Virus record (IMG/VR): IMGVR_UViG_3300033149_003997
Coordinates: 1 to 50,664 of that record
DNA from: a virus
Length of the DNA stretch: 50,664 nucleotides
Strand: one strand, 5' to 3'
A model generated the notes under the pieces. The model was given only the letters and a program-made list of their open reading frames with translations. It ran no database searches and was not told where the DNA came from. Below, one piece after another: positions 39,201 to 47,385 of this stretch (positions are counted from its first letter, which is position 1; every line of letters starts with the position of its first letter). Position numbers and translations under genes: made by a program.

Positions 39201-40139
39201 TCCCAGTCGCTCTTCTAACCCTTTGATGATTTCGCTGACTTTGACAGGTTGGGCCTCGCCCTTGGCGGCCAATCGGCTTAGGATGGCTTGGTCTCCATCG
39301 GCTGCAGACCGCAATCTCCCCTGCCAGGCAACTCCTGTGGGCTTTGCTTGCTTAAGAACCCGTGGCGCCGCTTTTGCGGCGGGAGCACCGCGCTTTGTTA
39401 TTTTTTGCAGAGCCGCCTTAGCCCCTAGCCCCAGAGCCCCTAGAGCCGCCGTTGCTGCAGCCTCAGTCCCTCCGTATAACGCAGCTCCCTTTAGGGCAGA
39501 TGTAGCCACTTCGCCGACTGGCCTTCCCTCTGCTATGGCCTTACCGCCCTCAAGGAATATCCCTTGCCCAGCCCCATGTACAAGGCCAGTAGCGGCCATA
39601 CGGCCTAATGGCGACGCAATTCTGCCTATGAGCGGTTTTGCCGCTCCGACCAAAGGCTGTCCGGCCAATACGCTACTGGCACCAAACGGAAGGAGGGAAC
39701 CCGCAAAATACCCAGCACCGTGCGCCACCTTCTCGCCCGTGGTCTGTGGCTCGGCAAGTGGGACGCCCGGCATGGCTTGGGTAGGCTGGGCTAATCCAAA
39801 CGTAAGCCCCTTGCCCAAACCCGCCCCTAGTTGCGAGCTGATTCTAAACCCAGTACTAGGCTCCCAATCCGGCCGATTTACTGCCCGAAGCGACGGCGCA
39901 TACTGGGCAGGCACCTTTTCGGCCTGTCGCCGGTGCCACGCCCTCAGCCGATCCAGCACGGAGGGTGCCCTTTCATCTTTCCCCTTTTGCTGCCCTAGCC
40001 CGGCAACTCCCGGCAAGGGGGTGCTGTAAAGGTCAAAAAGAGAAGGCTGCCCACGAGGAGGGGCCTGCTTTTTCTTCATAACGCTGGGGGCGTTTACTCC
40101 CGGGAGGGGATTACTGTATAGATCAAAGAGCGAATCCAT
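36297..40139 (-). CDS. Large internal/ejection protein with zincin motif
   Basis: A 1280-residue protein, the largest here. The N-terminus carries two copies of SLFDLYSxPLPGV (3-15 and 33-45). Residues 105-245 are Gly/Ala-rich and hydrophobic, suited to membrane insertion. An HExxH zinc motif, HEVGH, sits at 351-355 with a nearby GIAEWMRLYLTN that could give the third ligand. Helical regions follow to a coiled-coil-rich C-terminus. Size, late position and composition fit internal virion proteins that podoviruses eject into the cell. The metallopeptidase-like domain may act on the cell envelope or on virion proteins; this is inference. Confidence 0.75.
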   Translation of the reverse strand: MDSLFDLYSNPLPGVNAPSVMKKKQAPPRGQPSLFDLYSTPLPGVAGLGQQKGKDERAPSVLDRLRAWHRRQAEKVPAQYAPSLRAVNRPDWEPSTGFRISSQLGAGLGKGLTFGLAQPTQAMPGVPLAEPQTTGEKVAHGAGYFAGSLLPFGASSVLAGQPLVGAAKPLIGRIASPLGRMAATGLVHGAGQGIFLEGGKAIAEGRPVGEVATSALKGAALYGGTEAAATAALGALGLGAKAALQKITKRGAPAAKAAPRVLKQAKPTGVAWQGRLRSAADGDQAILSRLAAKGEAQPVKVSEIIKGLEERLGVPIRTGRTGKGKKVLGIFKVKPEVIRSRKALDIETISHEVGHFLDKKLGLAHPRFDAELMALGKATSAANYTADQIRREGIAEWMRLYLTNVDEAARTAPGFTAQFEQVLNQMPELKSALSQAKEMITSYRMLPAKERVLARISTEGTKPKARVFEEAYKGFVDELRPLQRAVQDITGGAELSISQDPYRVAWLSRGWTGKARQAIERSVMNAEGKVIGPSLKQVLKPVADNLDDFRAYIVARRAAELQKRGIETGFAADDVAETLKTLGSDKFKTAADQLVKFQDQVLELFARETGLVSESSLRALRELNQNYVPMYRVFTENPNATIGFGSRGFVNLPSPIRRIKGSSREIIDPLESIIKNTYTLANIGERNAVGRALVDLAEQFEGAGKWVEKVPTPVWAQKFQLSEIKKALKDSLLSDQPIESIVDLEKAATLFRPAGPSAKENILTVWRGGKPEFFQVDPELYQSLRWLDRDSASWYLRMLSIPSKTLRAGAILDPGFVARNPLRDQPMAYIQSRYGYRPGTDFVRGLFSVLRRDKMYQQWQASGGAASSFVSMDRSYLQNNLRDLLADDRSLIGALRRFNPLESLRALSELTEEATRLGEFARGVTATGGGKEGLMEAALASREVTLDFARKGVWGKDINLVNAFWNAGVQGLDKIARSFTQNPKQFTSRAIKAITLPTIALFALNHKNPAYKEIPRWQRDLFWHIPLPSGGFVKIPKPFELGLVFGTLPERALEWIVDQDKTALDQLGEAFGSQLESLSPLRINAIYPLFEVAANYSMFHQRPIVPRSEEKLPPEMQYGPYTTQAARTVGEMLNVSPRKVEHLARGYAGTLPMTVARAVDPLLGAPPKPDEGMGERIPGVQTLLHQKYQQAESIDRFYRELSRLETEARGAKERNQRFREKPKLDRMKRISRDLSDLRKRVEEVLSSQRMSPQAKKKELDRLQLRMVNLARKALGEESVK

Positions 40140-40148
40140 ATATTCACC

Positions 40149-41279
40149 CTACTCCTGATTTACCGAACCCTTGTCTATGCCGCCCTCCGTGGGTTCCTCG
40201 GGCCAGTATTCGAAGGGGAACTTGGCGTTTATTTCCTTCATAAGCGCACTATAGACTTGGTGGGAGATGAGCCCGTTTTTGAGGGCGGCTATTGTTTGAG
40301 AGCGAAGATAGCGTCCCAACTCTTCTTGCTCAACCCCTTGCTGGCGAGCCGTTTCAATAGTGGACTCCAATCCCGCCAGAGCTAGTGCTACCTCTTGGTT
40401 GGGGTCAACCTCCTCAGGCAGCATTTCGGCAGGCGGTTGTATGCCTAAAATGCTGTAATCGTCTAGCGTACCCTGCCCGCTGCCGACACGTTGGGCCGCC
40501 TGATCCCGTAACTCCTCCTCGGGTGTACGATAAGCCATTTGTTCCTGCAGCCTCTGCATGGCGGCCTGGTTCTGCATCTGTTGCATGCGAATATCGTGCT
40601 TTCTGGCCTCGTAAGTCTGCTGGGCTTGATAGGAAGGAGTGCCTGCGGGAATGCCTAGGGTAATGGAGGCGATGTTATCAACGTACCCCAGCATTTGGAC
40701 CCGCTGCCAGGCACGGTCAAGTTCACGGTCTTGCTGTGCAGCAGCCTGTTGCTCTTGTTGAAACTGCAGGCCGTAGAAGTTGAACATATTCTCTAAGTCC
40801 TGCTGGCGCGAAGCTTGGGTCTGCTGTATAAGGCCAGGCAAGCCCATAGTCATGTACTGCTGTTGAATTTGCGCTGCCCTGTCGCCCGCTATGGTGGAGT
40901 TTAATATTCCCCTTTGGTTCAGATACTCCATGGCTTTTCTGGTCGCTAGATCGGCCGCCTGTTGCTGGGCCTGCTGATACGCCTTACCATAAGGCGTGCT
41001 GAAGGGATCGGCGGGCTGTTGGTTCATCCTCTGCCACAACTGAGACAACATGCCCTGCGAAGACGTGGGCTGCATAGGGGGAGTGCGCTGACCCATGCGA
41101 TACTGGCGGTTGTAGCCAAGCATTTGCCGGTGCCCCGCACTGCCAGCTTGAGGCAAAAGGGGATATCCGCCTTGCATGGCCTCATTGGCATACATGCGGA
41201 CCGTATTGGGGTCATTGCCCCGAATAGCATCTATAAGCTGTCGTCTTCTCTGTGCGAGGAAGTCTTCAGTAACAGCCAC
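40149..41279 (-). CDS. Gln-rich internal virion/ejection protein
   Basis: A 376-residue protein, very rich in Gln and Met, mostly helical (QAQQQAADLATRKAMEYLNQRG; repeated QQ runs). The LGIPAGTPSYQAQQTYEARK segment recurs in ejection-type proteins of other short-tailed phages. It is transcribed just before the 1280-residue protein. A transcription terminator precedes it, so it may have a separate promoter. Confidence 0.7.
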   Translation of the reverse strand: MAVTEDFLAQRRRQLIDAIRGNDPNTVRMYANEAMQGGYPLLPQAGSAGHRQMLGYNRQYRMGQRTPPMQPTSSQGMLSQLWQRMNQQPADPFSTPYGKAYQQAQQQAADLATRKAMEYLNQRGILNSTIAGDRAAQIQQQYMTMGLPGLIQQTQASRQQDLENMFNFYGLQFQQEQQAAAQQDRELDRAWQRVQMLGYVDNIASITLGIPAGTPSYQAQQTYEARKHDIRMQQMQNQAAMQRLQEQMAYRTPEEELRDQAAQRVGSGQGTLDDYSILGIQPPAEMLPEEVDPNQEVALALAGLESTIETARQQGVEQEELGRYLRSQTIAALKNGLISHQVYSALMKEINAKFPFEYWPEEPTEGGIDKGSVNQE

Positions 41280-41304
41280 TTAACCGACCCTTCCTTTCGC
41301 GGCC

Positions 41305-41334
41305 AAACAAAAAGGCCGCTTGGTTCGCGGCCTT
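41305..41334 (-). terminator. Terminator within the late region
   Basis: On the minus strand AAGGCCGC pairs with GCGGCCTT around 7 nt, followed by TTTGTTTGG. It lies after the stalk-domain gene and before the Gln-rich protein gene. Confidence 0.85.
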
Positions 41335-41357
41335 GCGGATTGGGGACTATATGTGTG

Positions 41358-41954
41358 TTACTTAATAAAGCCTATCCAAAGGTAATTTCCAAACGTTTGG
41401 TTATTCCTAATCTCGACGGTAACGGGCAGGGCTTTTGCGGCTAAGTAACATCGTCCCTCGTACACGAACCCACTGACCCCTGGTTCATAACCATCCGCGA
41501 TTGTAATATCTACCGAAGATGTACTTGGTATAGTTATGGTGGCGACAGGCTTCTTCCAGCTGAAATACTTGCCAAACGGGGTCAGTTCCACAAACAGTTC
41601 CCCGTCTTGCTCTATGGTGAATACCTCGTAGTTATTACCGATCCCGTCAATATTGGTTGCGACCATATACTTTATTTCTGAGATAGAATCGGGTGTGGTG
41701 GGCGGGGCGTCTACATGAACCTGCCTCTTGGATTCATCAAACCATACCCTGTACTTGAGCAATTCGCACATAGCCCGGACCGGCGCATAGCTAGTGCCGT
41801 TGACCACAATAACATCCAGGGGAGCGCGTTCGCTTTTAATGAAAAACGGGAATGTTCCCTCAATCTTGCGACCTATTAGATCAGGATTGGCATACACACC
41901 TGCACCCGTCACCAATATCACTCCAATTACAAAACCCGCTATAAAACCACGCAT
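41358..41954 (-). CDS. Secreted stalk-domain protein (copper amine oxidase N-terminal type)
   Basis: A 198-residue protein from the ATG at 41954 with AAAGGAGG upstream. It begins with a signal-like segment (MRGFIAGFVIGVILVTGAGVYA). Residues 45-90 (PLDVIVVNGTSYAPVRAMCELLKYRVWFDESKRQVHV) match the stalk domain common in secreted Clostridia and Bacilli proteins. The C-terminal part is beta-rich with a second VYEGRCYLAAKAL unit. Being host-like, secreted and followed by its own terminator, it could alter the host surface. Confidence 0.75.
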   Translation of the reverse strand: MRGFIAGFVIGVILVTGAGVYANPDLIGRKIEGTFPFFIKSERAPLDVIVVNGTSYAPVRAMCELLKYRVWFDESKRQVHVDAPPTTPDSISEIKYMVATNIDGIGNNYEVFTIEQDGELFVELTPFGKYFSWKKPVATITIPSTSSVDITIADGYEPGVSGFVYEGRCYLAAKALPVTVEIRNNQTFGNYLWIGFIK

Positions 41955-42006
41955 GACGACACCTCCTTTCACAACCATCATATGGCAGGAGGTGGAAGAA
42001 GCGCAA

Positions 42007-42813
42007 CTAGACTAAGCCATAACTCTGCAATGCGTCTATCAACTCATTCAACTTATCTATCGTCCCCGCCAGTGTTGCGGCGGTGGATAGGTTGGAAACC
42101 GCGGTTTTGCTTCTTGAGGTGGAGCCAAAAAAGCCGATGTCACCGCTGAACTCCCATATACCTACACCATAGACAGCCGGGGCTCCTGTCTTGGTGCTGC
42201 CTATAATCAGCCCCGTTGCATCGGTGGTGGGGCGAATGGCGTAGGCAATGAGCAGATCGGCAAATTCCATCGTTTTTGTGTTGTTGTGCCAAAAGCCCAC
42301 ATCGGCAATGTTGGTAGTAAGCAGGGGATTAATGTCAAAGCATAGGCCGATCTTGTCTCCACCTGCAGTATAACCAGCCAGGGTTCCGCTGCTGAGCGCG
42401 ATCCGGACAGAACCACTTGTCGCGGTCTGAATGGTTCCTCCGGTGACTACACTACCCGTAATCTCACCTGTAAAAGTAGCGTCTCCCGTGGAGTTGATGC
42501 CTACGGTCTGCGCTCCATCCTCGTTATAGAGCGAAAAGACAAAGTCCCCGGTGCTCGACGCATATCCGGCCAGTAAACGGATGGTGGTTGATCCGGCTGC
42601 TTTCATAACCAGCAGCGGCCCGTCTATTTCCGTCTCTCCGCCCTCACTCTTTATCTGGCAGTAGTTGGTGTAAAGCCGCCTCACGTTGTCGTCATCTAGG
42701 TGGTTTAGAGCGTAGTTCAGAGTTTTAGTCAGTTTAGCGAGGTGATCCACTACGTCTTTTTGATCTGCATCTGGGCCTATCTGAAAGCTGCCGTCAAACT
42801 TCAGCGTGGGCAT
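42007..42813 (-). CDS. Tail fibre-like protein
   Basis: A 268-residue protein. An N-terminal helical attachment segment (DVVDHLAKLTKTLNYALNHLDDDNVRR) is followed by a beta-rich fibre shaft with INSTGDATFTGEITG, common in phage fibres, and a helical C-terminus (IDKLNELIDALQSYGLV). It is probably a receptor-contact or accessory fibre attached to the hub encoded upstream. Confidence 0.7.
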   Translation of the reverse strand: MPTLKFDGSFQIGPDADQKDVVDHLAKLTKTLNYALNHLDDDNVRRLYTNYCQIKSEGGETEIDGPLLVMKAAGSTTIRLLAGYASSTGDFVFSLYNEDGAQTVGINSTGDATFTGEITGSVVTGGTIQTATSGSVRIALSSGTLAGYTAGGDKIGLCFDINPLLTTNIADVGFWHNNTKTMEFADLLIAYAIRPTTDATGLIIGSTKTGAPAVYGVGIWEFSGDIGFFGSTSRSKTAVSNLSTAATLAGTIDKLNELIDALQSYGLV

Positions 42814-42817
42814 AGTC

Positions 42818-44242
42818 TCACCTCGGCTTTACCCGGAAGTTCTTTTGGAGGTAGTGCACCTTGGTCTGACCCGTTCCAGCTAGTCTCAACCTGTACCAGT
42901 TCACATCCTGCAGATCGCTGCTGGGGATTAAGTGACGCACATTCTGTATATTGCTGGACGCGCCTACAGTGCTGGTTATGGTAGTGAATGAAGTGCTGTC
43001 GTTATTGTGAACGTTGGTGCTAAAGCCAATGGAAAAACTGGTACTACCAGTGGAGCGGTCGACCACCAACCACATTTCAGACAACGTCTTTTTCCCCTCT
43101 ACCGCATTTTCGTGGAAAGGCTTACTTATCCAACTCCAGCTAATGGGTGTGGTACTGTCGGCGGTTGCGTCCTCATCGCGCATGTTCCAGTACGCTCCAT
43201 CTTTATCCACCCCGTAAAGGACATTGCCGATCCGCACAAAGTCGACAAAGTTTCCCGTTTCAATGTACCACTTGCCAAGCCGAGTATCGTATTTGAGGAT
43301 CAGGTTGTTGGCCGTGGCCGCAGAGCCGTAGGGTATAGCAACGTAAATGTACTCTTCAACCGAACCCGACGCGATCTTGGCCCGATAGGTGAAGTTGATA
43401 TCATCCCAGTAGGCGTTCACTGCATCGGACACTTTGCGCGGGAGGCCGCCTGCGTACTGATAGAATCCATCATAAGCGGCCCAATAGAGTTTGCCCTGAC
43501 AGGCCACTACAGAACGGTCGCTGATGCAGCCCACCGCGCCGCCCACGTCTATTAACTCGTAGTTATCCGGCCCGGTACCGTAGAGTTCGTGCATGGAGTG
43601 CTCAGTGAAGCAAATAACGTGATCCCCATAAGTGACTATGGCGGTGCCGTTTCCGGCGGCGTTAGTGATGCGGATGCTACCGGAATCGTCGGCGGTAGTC
43701 CAATCGTTGGGTAGATCCAGGGCCGAAAAGCCTATAGACAGCCCATTGTCGTTATCTATGGCGTAAACCCGTTGCTTGTGAACGCAGAAGTACTTAGTGT
43801 CGGGTGTGTTGGTATCGCCAAAATTGAGTGCAGTGGAGGTCCCGTCCCATATTTTCTTTTGCGAGCTGTTCATCAAAATGGTGTAGCGGTTTGTGCCGTC
43901 TGCGTATTCTTCAATACGGCCTTCCGTGCTGGAGAGGCCCGTGGTGATATTGACCCAGGCCGTAGTGGCTGAGTTCCAGTATCGCCAAGTGTTGTTGTCT
44001 ATAGCGTGAAGGTAGGAGTCTTCGCGCTTTCCCAACCCAAAGGGCGACGTGGTTCCCGCAGTGCCGTAGGTACTCCGCCCCGGGCGCACGCTCAGGGCAG
44101 GGTAGTCTCGGCTGTCAAGCTCTCGATGGTAAGTGTTCTCACCGTCTTCAATGTCAAATGGGGGGACGGCTGTATTGATACCGTCCCCCAAGGTCTGCAT
44201 AACTCGTTTGGTTTGATATCGCAATGGTCGCCAGTAGGCCAA
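42818..44242 (-). CDS. Tail hub / stabilisation protein (P22 gp10-like)
   Basis: A 474-residue beta-rich protein. The opening MAYWRPLRYQTKRVMQTLGDGINT and the repeated WD- and Y-containing strands (YAIDNDNGLSIGFSA, LYWAAYDGFYQYAGGLPRKVSD) suggest a propeller-like body, as in the head-to-tail stabilisation proteins of short-tailed phages. It lies between the adaptor and the fibre gene. Confidence 0.7.
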   Translation of the reverse strand: MAYWRPLRYQTKRVMQTLGDGINTAVPPFDIEDGENTYHRELDSRDYPALSVRPGRSTYGTAGTTSPFGLGKREDSYLHAIDNNTWRYWNSATTAWVNITTGLSSTEGRIEEYADGTNRYTILMNSSQKKIWDGTSTALNFGDTNTPDTKYFCVHKQRVYAIDNDNGLSIGFSALDLPNDWTTADDSGSIRITNAAGNGTAIVTYGDHVICFTEHSMHELYGTGPDNYELIDVGGAVGCISDRSVVACQGKLYWAAYDGFYQYAGGLPRKVSDAVNAYWDDINFTYRAKIASGSVEEYIYVAIPYGSAATANNLILKYDTRLGKWYIETGNFVDFVRIGNVLYGVDKDGAYWNMRDEDATADSTTPISWSWISKPFHENAVEGKKTLSEMWLVVDRSTGSTSFSIGFSTNVHNNDSTSFTTITSTVGASSNIQNVRHLIPSSDLQDVNWYRLRLAGTGQTKVHYLQKNFRVKPR

Positions 44243-44243
44243 G

Positions 44244-44894
44244 CTAACCCTCCCACCAGCCCTGTCTATAATCCCAAGTCTCCTTGGGCTTAGCCGCTTT
44301 GCGCTTGTAATAGTCCATCTTTATCTTCTTCAAAATGGCTTGCTCGTCAGATTCATAGTTGTTTGAAAGCTCAATGTCCGGGTTGTTGCCAGATCGGGTG
44401 ATATTCTTGAGAGCCCGAAACTTTAAGATGTCCTGATACTCTGCGTTTATGGTGGGCACCGTGGTCAGGGTATTAGTCGAAAGGGCAACGGGCTCCGGCT
44501 CATAATATAGCTTGACGTTATAGCCATCTCCTGTGGCCGTAGAGGGGACGGGGTAAATACCTATGGACCCTAGGGCATCATAGTAATGATTGCCCGTCAG
44601 TTCGTCGTCTAGGCCCGCATAGTCGTAAGTGGTGTAGCTTTCAGTGCCGTCTATAGTGGTAGAGCCAGACACCTGAAGCGACACGATCTTATCAAAGGCG
44701 CAGTCGGAAGGAAGGCTGTATATGGCCTGCCCCGCTATGGTGTCGAACTCATAGCATTCCGTGGTAGCCATGTACCGCCAGATTTCATTCTGGCAATCAT
44801 CCATCCACGATATGACCCTACCATCGGTGAAGCTGGCGGTAGAGTAAGAGAGGCGGGCTTTTATATCGTCTAAGAGTTGCTGAACTGTAGGCAC
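44244..44894 (-). CDS. Head-tail adaptor protein
   Basis: A 216-residue protein starting MPTVQQLLDDIKARLSY, with WMDDCQNEIWRYMA and later YQDILKFRALKNI segments, the helical pattern of podovirus adaptor (P22 gp4 / gp6-like) proteins that bind below the portal. It ends 2 bp before the hub gene start. Confidence 0.75.
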   Translation of the reverse strand: MPTVQQLLDDIKARLSYSTASFTDGRVISWMDDCQNEIWRYMATTECYEFDTIAGQAIYSLPSDCAFDKIVSLQVSGSTTIDGTESYTTYDYAGLDDELTGNHYYDALGSIGIYPVPSTATGDGYNVKLYYEPEPVALSTNTLTTVPTINAEYQDILKFRALKNITRSGNNPDIELSNNYESDEQAILKKIKMDYYKRKAAKPKETWDYRQGWWEG

Positions 44895-44906
44895 AAGATC
44901 TTCCCC

Positions 44907-46397
44907 CTACCCTACGAAAGTCCACGACGCACCCGAATTTCGATAAAGCCCAGCTCCGCTTACACCGTCAAACCCACCCCCAGTTCCGTCTGATATTGCT
45001 AGACGCCCTGCTTTGTCGGAAGGTGCAGTTGATAGGGCAGGGAGTAGGAGACACTGATCTTGTATTATCATAGCGACACCGGAGTCGTCTGAGATAGCGG
45101 AACTGGAGTAGGGTGATGCAAAATAAGGATTATTAATTAACACGTTTTGTGTTACTGATGAATCTATTCTTATGCCCGCTTTAGCTCGGTCACCAATATA
45201 AGGCGCATTTATTACAACGCTTTCAGCATAAAGACCTATGTTTATACCATAATTTGTATCTGTGGATCCCGAATGGTACGTTCCATTAATAATGAGTCCT
45301 CGCGTATTGTTTGTCGATGCGGAAAAGTAACCCGTTATAATATCTGCCGACGTATTGCCCTCAAAGTACATGCCGTCAATAGTTGTCCCTTTGGCATATG
45401 TAATATATATACCATATCTGCTATTGGCCTCCGAAGAACATCCAGCGAAAGTATTGCTACGACTGTTTTGAGTTAGACTGAATCCATCTTTATTATGAGA
45501 TGCCGAGCAATTAAGGAACACCATGGAGTTGCAGACGCTTAGGACAAAACCGATTTCGGTTGCATAAGTGGCTTGAACATTTTCGATTGCAGAGTACCAA
45601 GACTGTGTCAGGCCAACGTTGTGATTAAAGCTTTTGACGGTTACGTTCCGCAATACGCAACCGCTACAGAAGTTGTATAAGTAGATACCATATTGCGGGG
45701 TTCCAGCGCCCTGGAACTGCACGACTAGGCCCTCGATTACTACATTATAGTGAGAGCTTCCGATGTCTGGCAGCTCCATTGCATTAGCCCCATTCACATT
45801 AGCTTCAATCTGCGTTGTGCCTGAACCCAGGTTTACCCCGCCTACGCCTTTCAAATGAATATTATTGTACAGATTTATAGTATCGGTTGTTTTATACCGG
45901 CCCTCGGGCAAGAACACTTCCCCGCCCCCTGCATTAGACGCTGCGGTTATTGCAGCGTTAATAGCGGAGGTATCGTCATTAACAGCATCTCCCACTGCTC
46001 CCCACCACTGAGGAAAGAAGCGTTGTGTTTTCATGCTCCCCGCCACAGTACCCGATCCAGCAAAAATCTGATGTAGTCCAGCGCTTAGATTTCCATTAAT
46101 AGTGACGATTTTCCCTGAGTCTATCTGTAATTTTGCGCCATCGGCAAACCATAGCGTGATATTGGGAGGTGCAGTAATATTATTCTCTATTTTGTACGTT
46201 CCCACAGGGAAAAAAACAATACCCCCATCATCATCGGCTGCTTCTATTGTGGAGTTGATACTAGAGGAATCATCTACAACACCGTTACCCGCAGCTCCGT
46301 AAGCTTTTACATTGTATATACCCATCTTATCTATAAAAAAGCTGGACATCTGTGACTGCGTGGCGTATTTGGAAAGTTGTTCACGTGCAGAAGTCAT
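44907..46397 (-). CDS. Tailspike with pectate-lyase-type beta-helix
   Basis: A 496-residue protein. An N-terminal attachment segment leads to VKAYGAAGNGVVDDSSSIN, the classical start of a right-handed beta-helix. A second such start, WWGAVGDAVNDDTSAIN, follows about 100 residues later. The body has Asn- and Gly-rich parallel-helix coils (YGIYITYAKGTTIDGMYFEGNTS), and the C-terminus a small FDGVSGAGLYRNSGASWTFVG cap. It would bind and perhaps depolymerise a surface glycan, the main host-recognition organelle. Confidence 0.85.
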   Translation of the reverse strand: MTSAREQLSKYATQSQMSSFFIDKMGIYNVKAYGAAGNGVVDDSSSINSTIEAADDDGGIVFFPVGTYKIENNITAPPNITLWFADGAKLQIDSGKIVTINGNLSAGLHQIFAGSGTVAGSMKTQRFFPQWWGAVGDAVNDDTSAINAAITAASNAGGGEVFLPEGRYKTTDTINLYNNIHLKGVGGVNLGSGTTQIEANVNGANAMELPDIGSSHYNVVIEGLVVQFQGAGTPQYGIYLYNFCSGCVLRNVTVKSFNHNVGLTQSWYSAIENVQATYATEIGFVLSVCNSMVFLNCSASHNKDGFSLTQNSRSNTFAGCSSEANSRYGIYITYAKGTTIDGMYFEGNTSADIITGYFSASTNNTRGLIINGTYHSGSTDTNYGINIGLYAESVVINAPYIGDRAKAGIRIDSSVTQNVLINNPYFASPYSSSAISDDSGVAMIIQDQCLLLPALSTAPSDKAGRLAISDGTGGGFDGVSGAGLYRNSGASWTFVG

Positions 46398-46409
46398 CTT
46401 AACACCTCT

Positions 46410-46583
46410 TTAGGTTCCATAAACAAGGTGCTCGGCCAGGGCTTTGATGGTTTCCTCGCCAAAGGCGGGAAGGAACCGGCAATCACTTTGGTCGAGCTTG
46501 GCCTGTAAGTCGCTACTCATAGGCTGAAGGCCGAGGTAGACCTTTGCCACCTCGACCATATCGGCGTTACTCAGATCGGCCAT
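46410..46583 (-). CDS. Small virion-region protein, unknown
   Basis: A 57-residue protein, MADLSNADMVEVAKVYLGLQP..., mostly helical with one cysteine. It lies between the Rossmann-like protein and the tailspike. The family is not recognised; small virion or assembly proteins are typical at this place. Confidence 0.6.
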   Translation of the reverse strand: MADLSNADMVEVAKVYLGLQPMSSDLQAKLDQSDCRFLPAFGEETIKALAEHLVYGT

Positions 46584-46586
46584 GTA

Positions 46587-47321
46587 TCACACCGTCCAGT
46601 TGGTGAGCCAGTATTTGATGTCTTCTTGGGCACCGGCTATTTGCTGAAGGCCGAATTCCATCTGCTGTAATTGCTGTTGGAGCTGCAGCTTCTGCTGGAG
46701 CAGACCCTTTTTGCGCCCCTCCAACTCCTTCATGCGGGACTTCATCTTGATGCGCATGGAGTTGTCCGTTTCAAATCCGTAGAGCAAGCCGGTCTTCAAC
46801 AAATCGGAATCAGCCGGAATAGTAACTTTGACCCCGCGGCCCTCGCAAATACCGATGATGTATTCACAGCTGGGCCGCTGATGCTGATATTCAGAATCCT
46901 GGGCCATGTCCACACCGTAGATAGCGATTTCTTCAAAGCCTTCGTAAAGAGCATAAGCTATCATCCACGAAATTGAGTTGGTGAAGTACTTGGCCCCGTA
47001 GTATCCCTGGTCTTCTAGCCATTTAACGATGTCATCCTTGGGGAACTTAACCGAGTTGGGAATGTCCTCGTACTCTTCCCACATGTAGATGGGAATGGGG
47101 GCGCTCTTGAGCCAGCCTATATGCTCCGGCTTGTTCTTTGATGGGCTCTGGCGCGAGTGAATCTCAAACCAGCGATCGGCCCGGGTTCCGGGGTGCTTCT
47201 GAAATAGCTTGTAGAGCTCGTTCAGTCCCCATATTTCATAGGATTCATCCGCAAACGGGGCCTGGTTCCAGGAGGGGGCAAAGCCCACTATAGCTACCTT
47301 GGTACGTCTTTCTTCGTCCAT
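46587..47321 (-). CDS. Rossmann-like phage protein, possibly glycan-related
   Basis: A 244-residue protein from the ATG at 47321, chosen for GGAGGCACAG upstream. It has a Rossmann-like start (KVAIVGFAPSWNQAPF), then WGLNELY, ADRWFEIHSR, FPKDDIVKWL, YFTNSISWMIAYALYEGFEEIAIYGVDM and SDLLKTGLLYGFE. The C-terminal 60 residues are a Gln-rich coiled coil. The family is widespread in tail-gene regions. The fold recalls MptE/DUF115-type proteins that include sugar transferases, but I cannot confirm it. Confidence 0.6.
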   Translation of the reverse strand: MDEERRTKVAIVGFAPSWNQAPFADESYEIWGLNELYKLFQKHPGTRADRWFEIHSRQSPSKNKPEHIGWLKSAPIPIYMWEEYEDIPNSVKFPKDDIVKWLEDQGYYGAKYFTNSISWMIAYALYEGFEEIAIYGVDMAQDSEYQHQRPSCEYIIGICEGRGVKVTIPADSDLLKTGLLYGFETDNSMRIKMKSRMKELEGRKKGLLQQKLQLQQQLQQMEFGLQQIAGAQEDIKYWLTNWTV

Positions 47322-47342
47322 ACTGTGCCTCCATGTAGTGGT

Positions 47343-47369
47343 AGGGGAGAGGCAGAAGGCCCCTCCCCT
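47343..47369 (-). other. Intergenic hairpin after the fibre-like gene
   Basis: AGGGGAG and CTCCCCT pair perfectly around 13 nt, without a U-run. It lies 17 bp beyond the stop of the gene at 47386 and may protect the 3' end of upstream mRNA. Confidence 0.6.
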
Positions 47370-47385
47370 CCGAGTTGGTTTTGAA

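Noticed and set aside
39094-40029. Long plus-strand ORF opposite the 1280-residue gene
   Set aside because: It is an antisense shadow with Pro/Arg/Ser-rich composition and no ribosome site.
44907-46397. Diversity-generating retroelement target in the tailspike
   Set aside because: No reverse transcriptase gene or template repeat was seen anywhere in the window.
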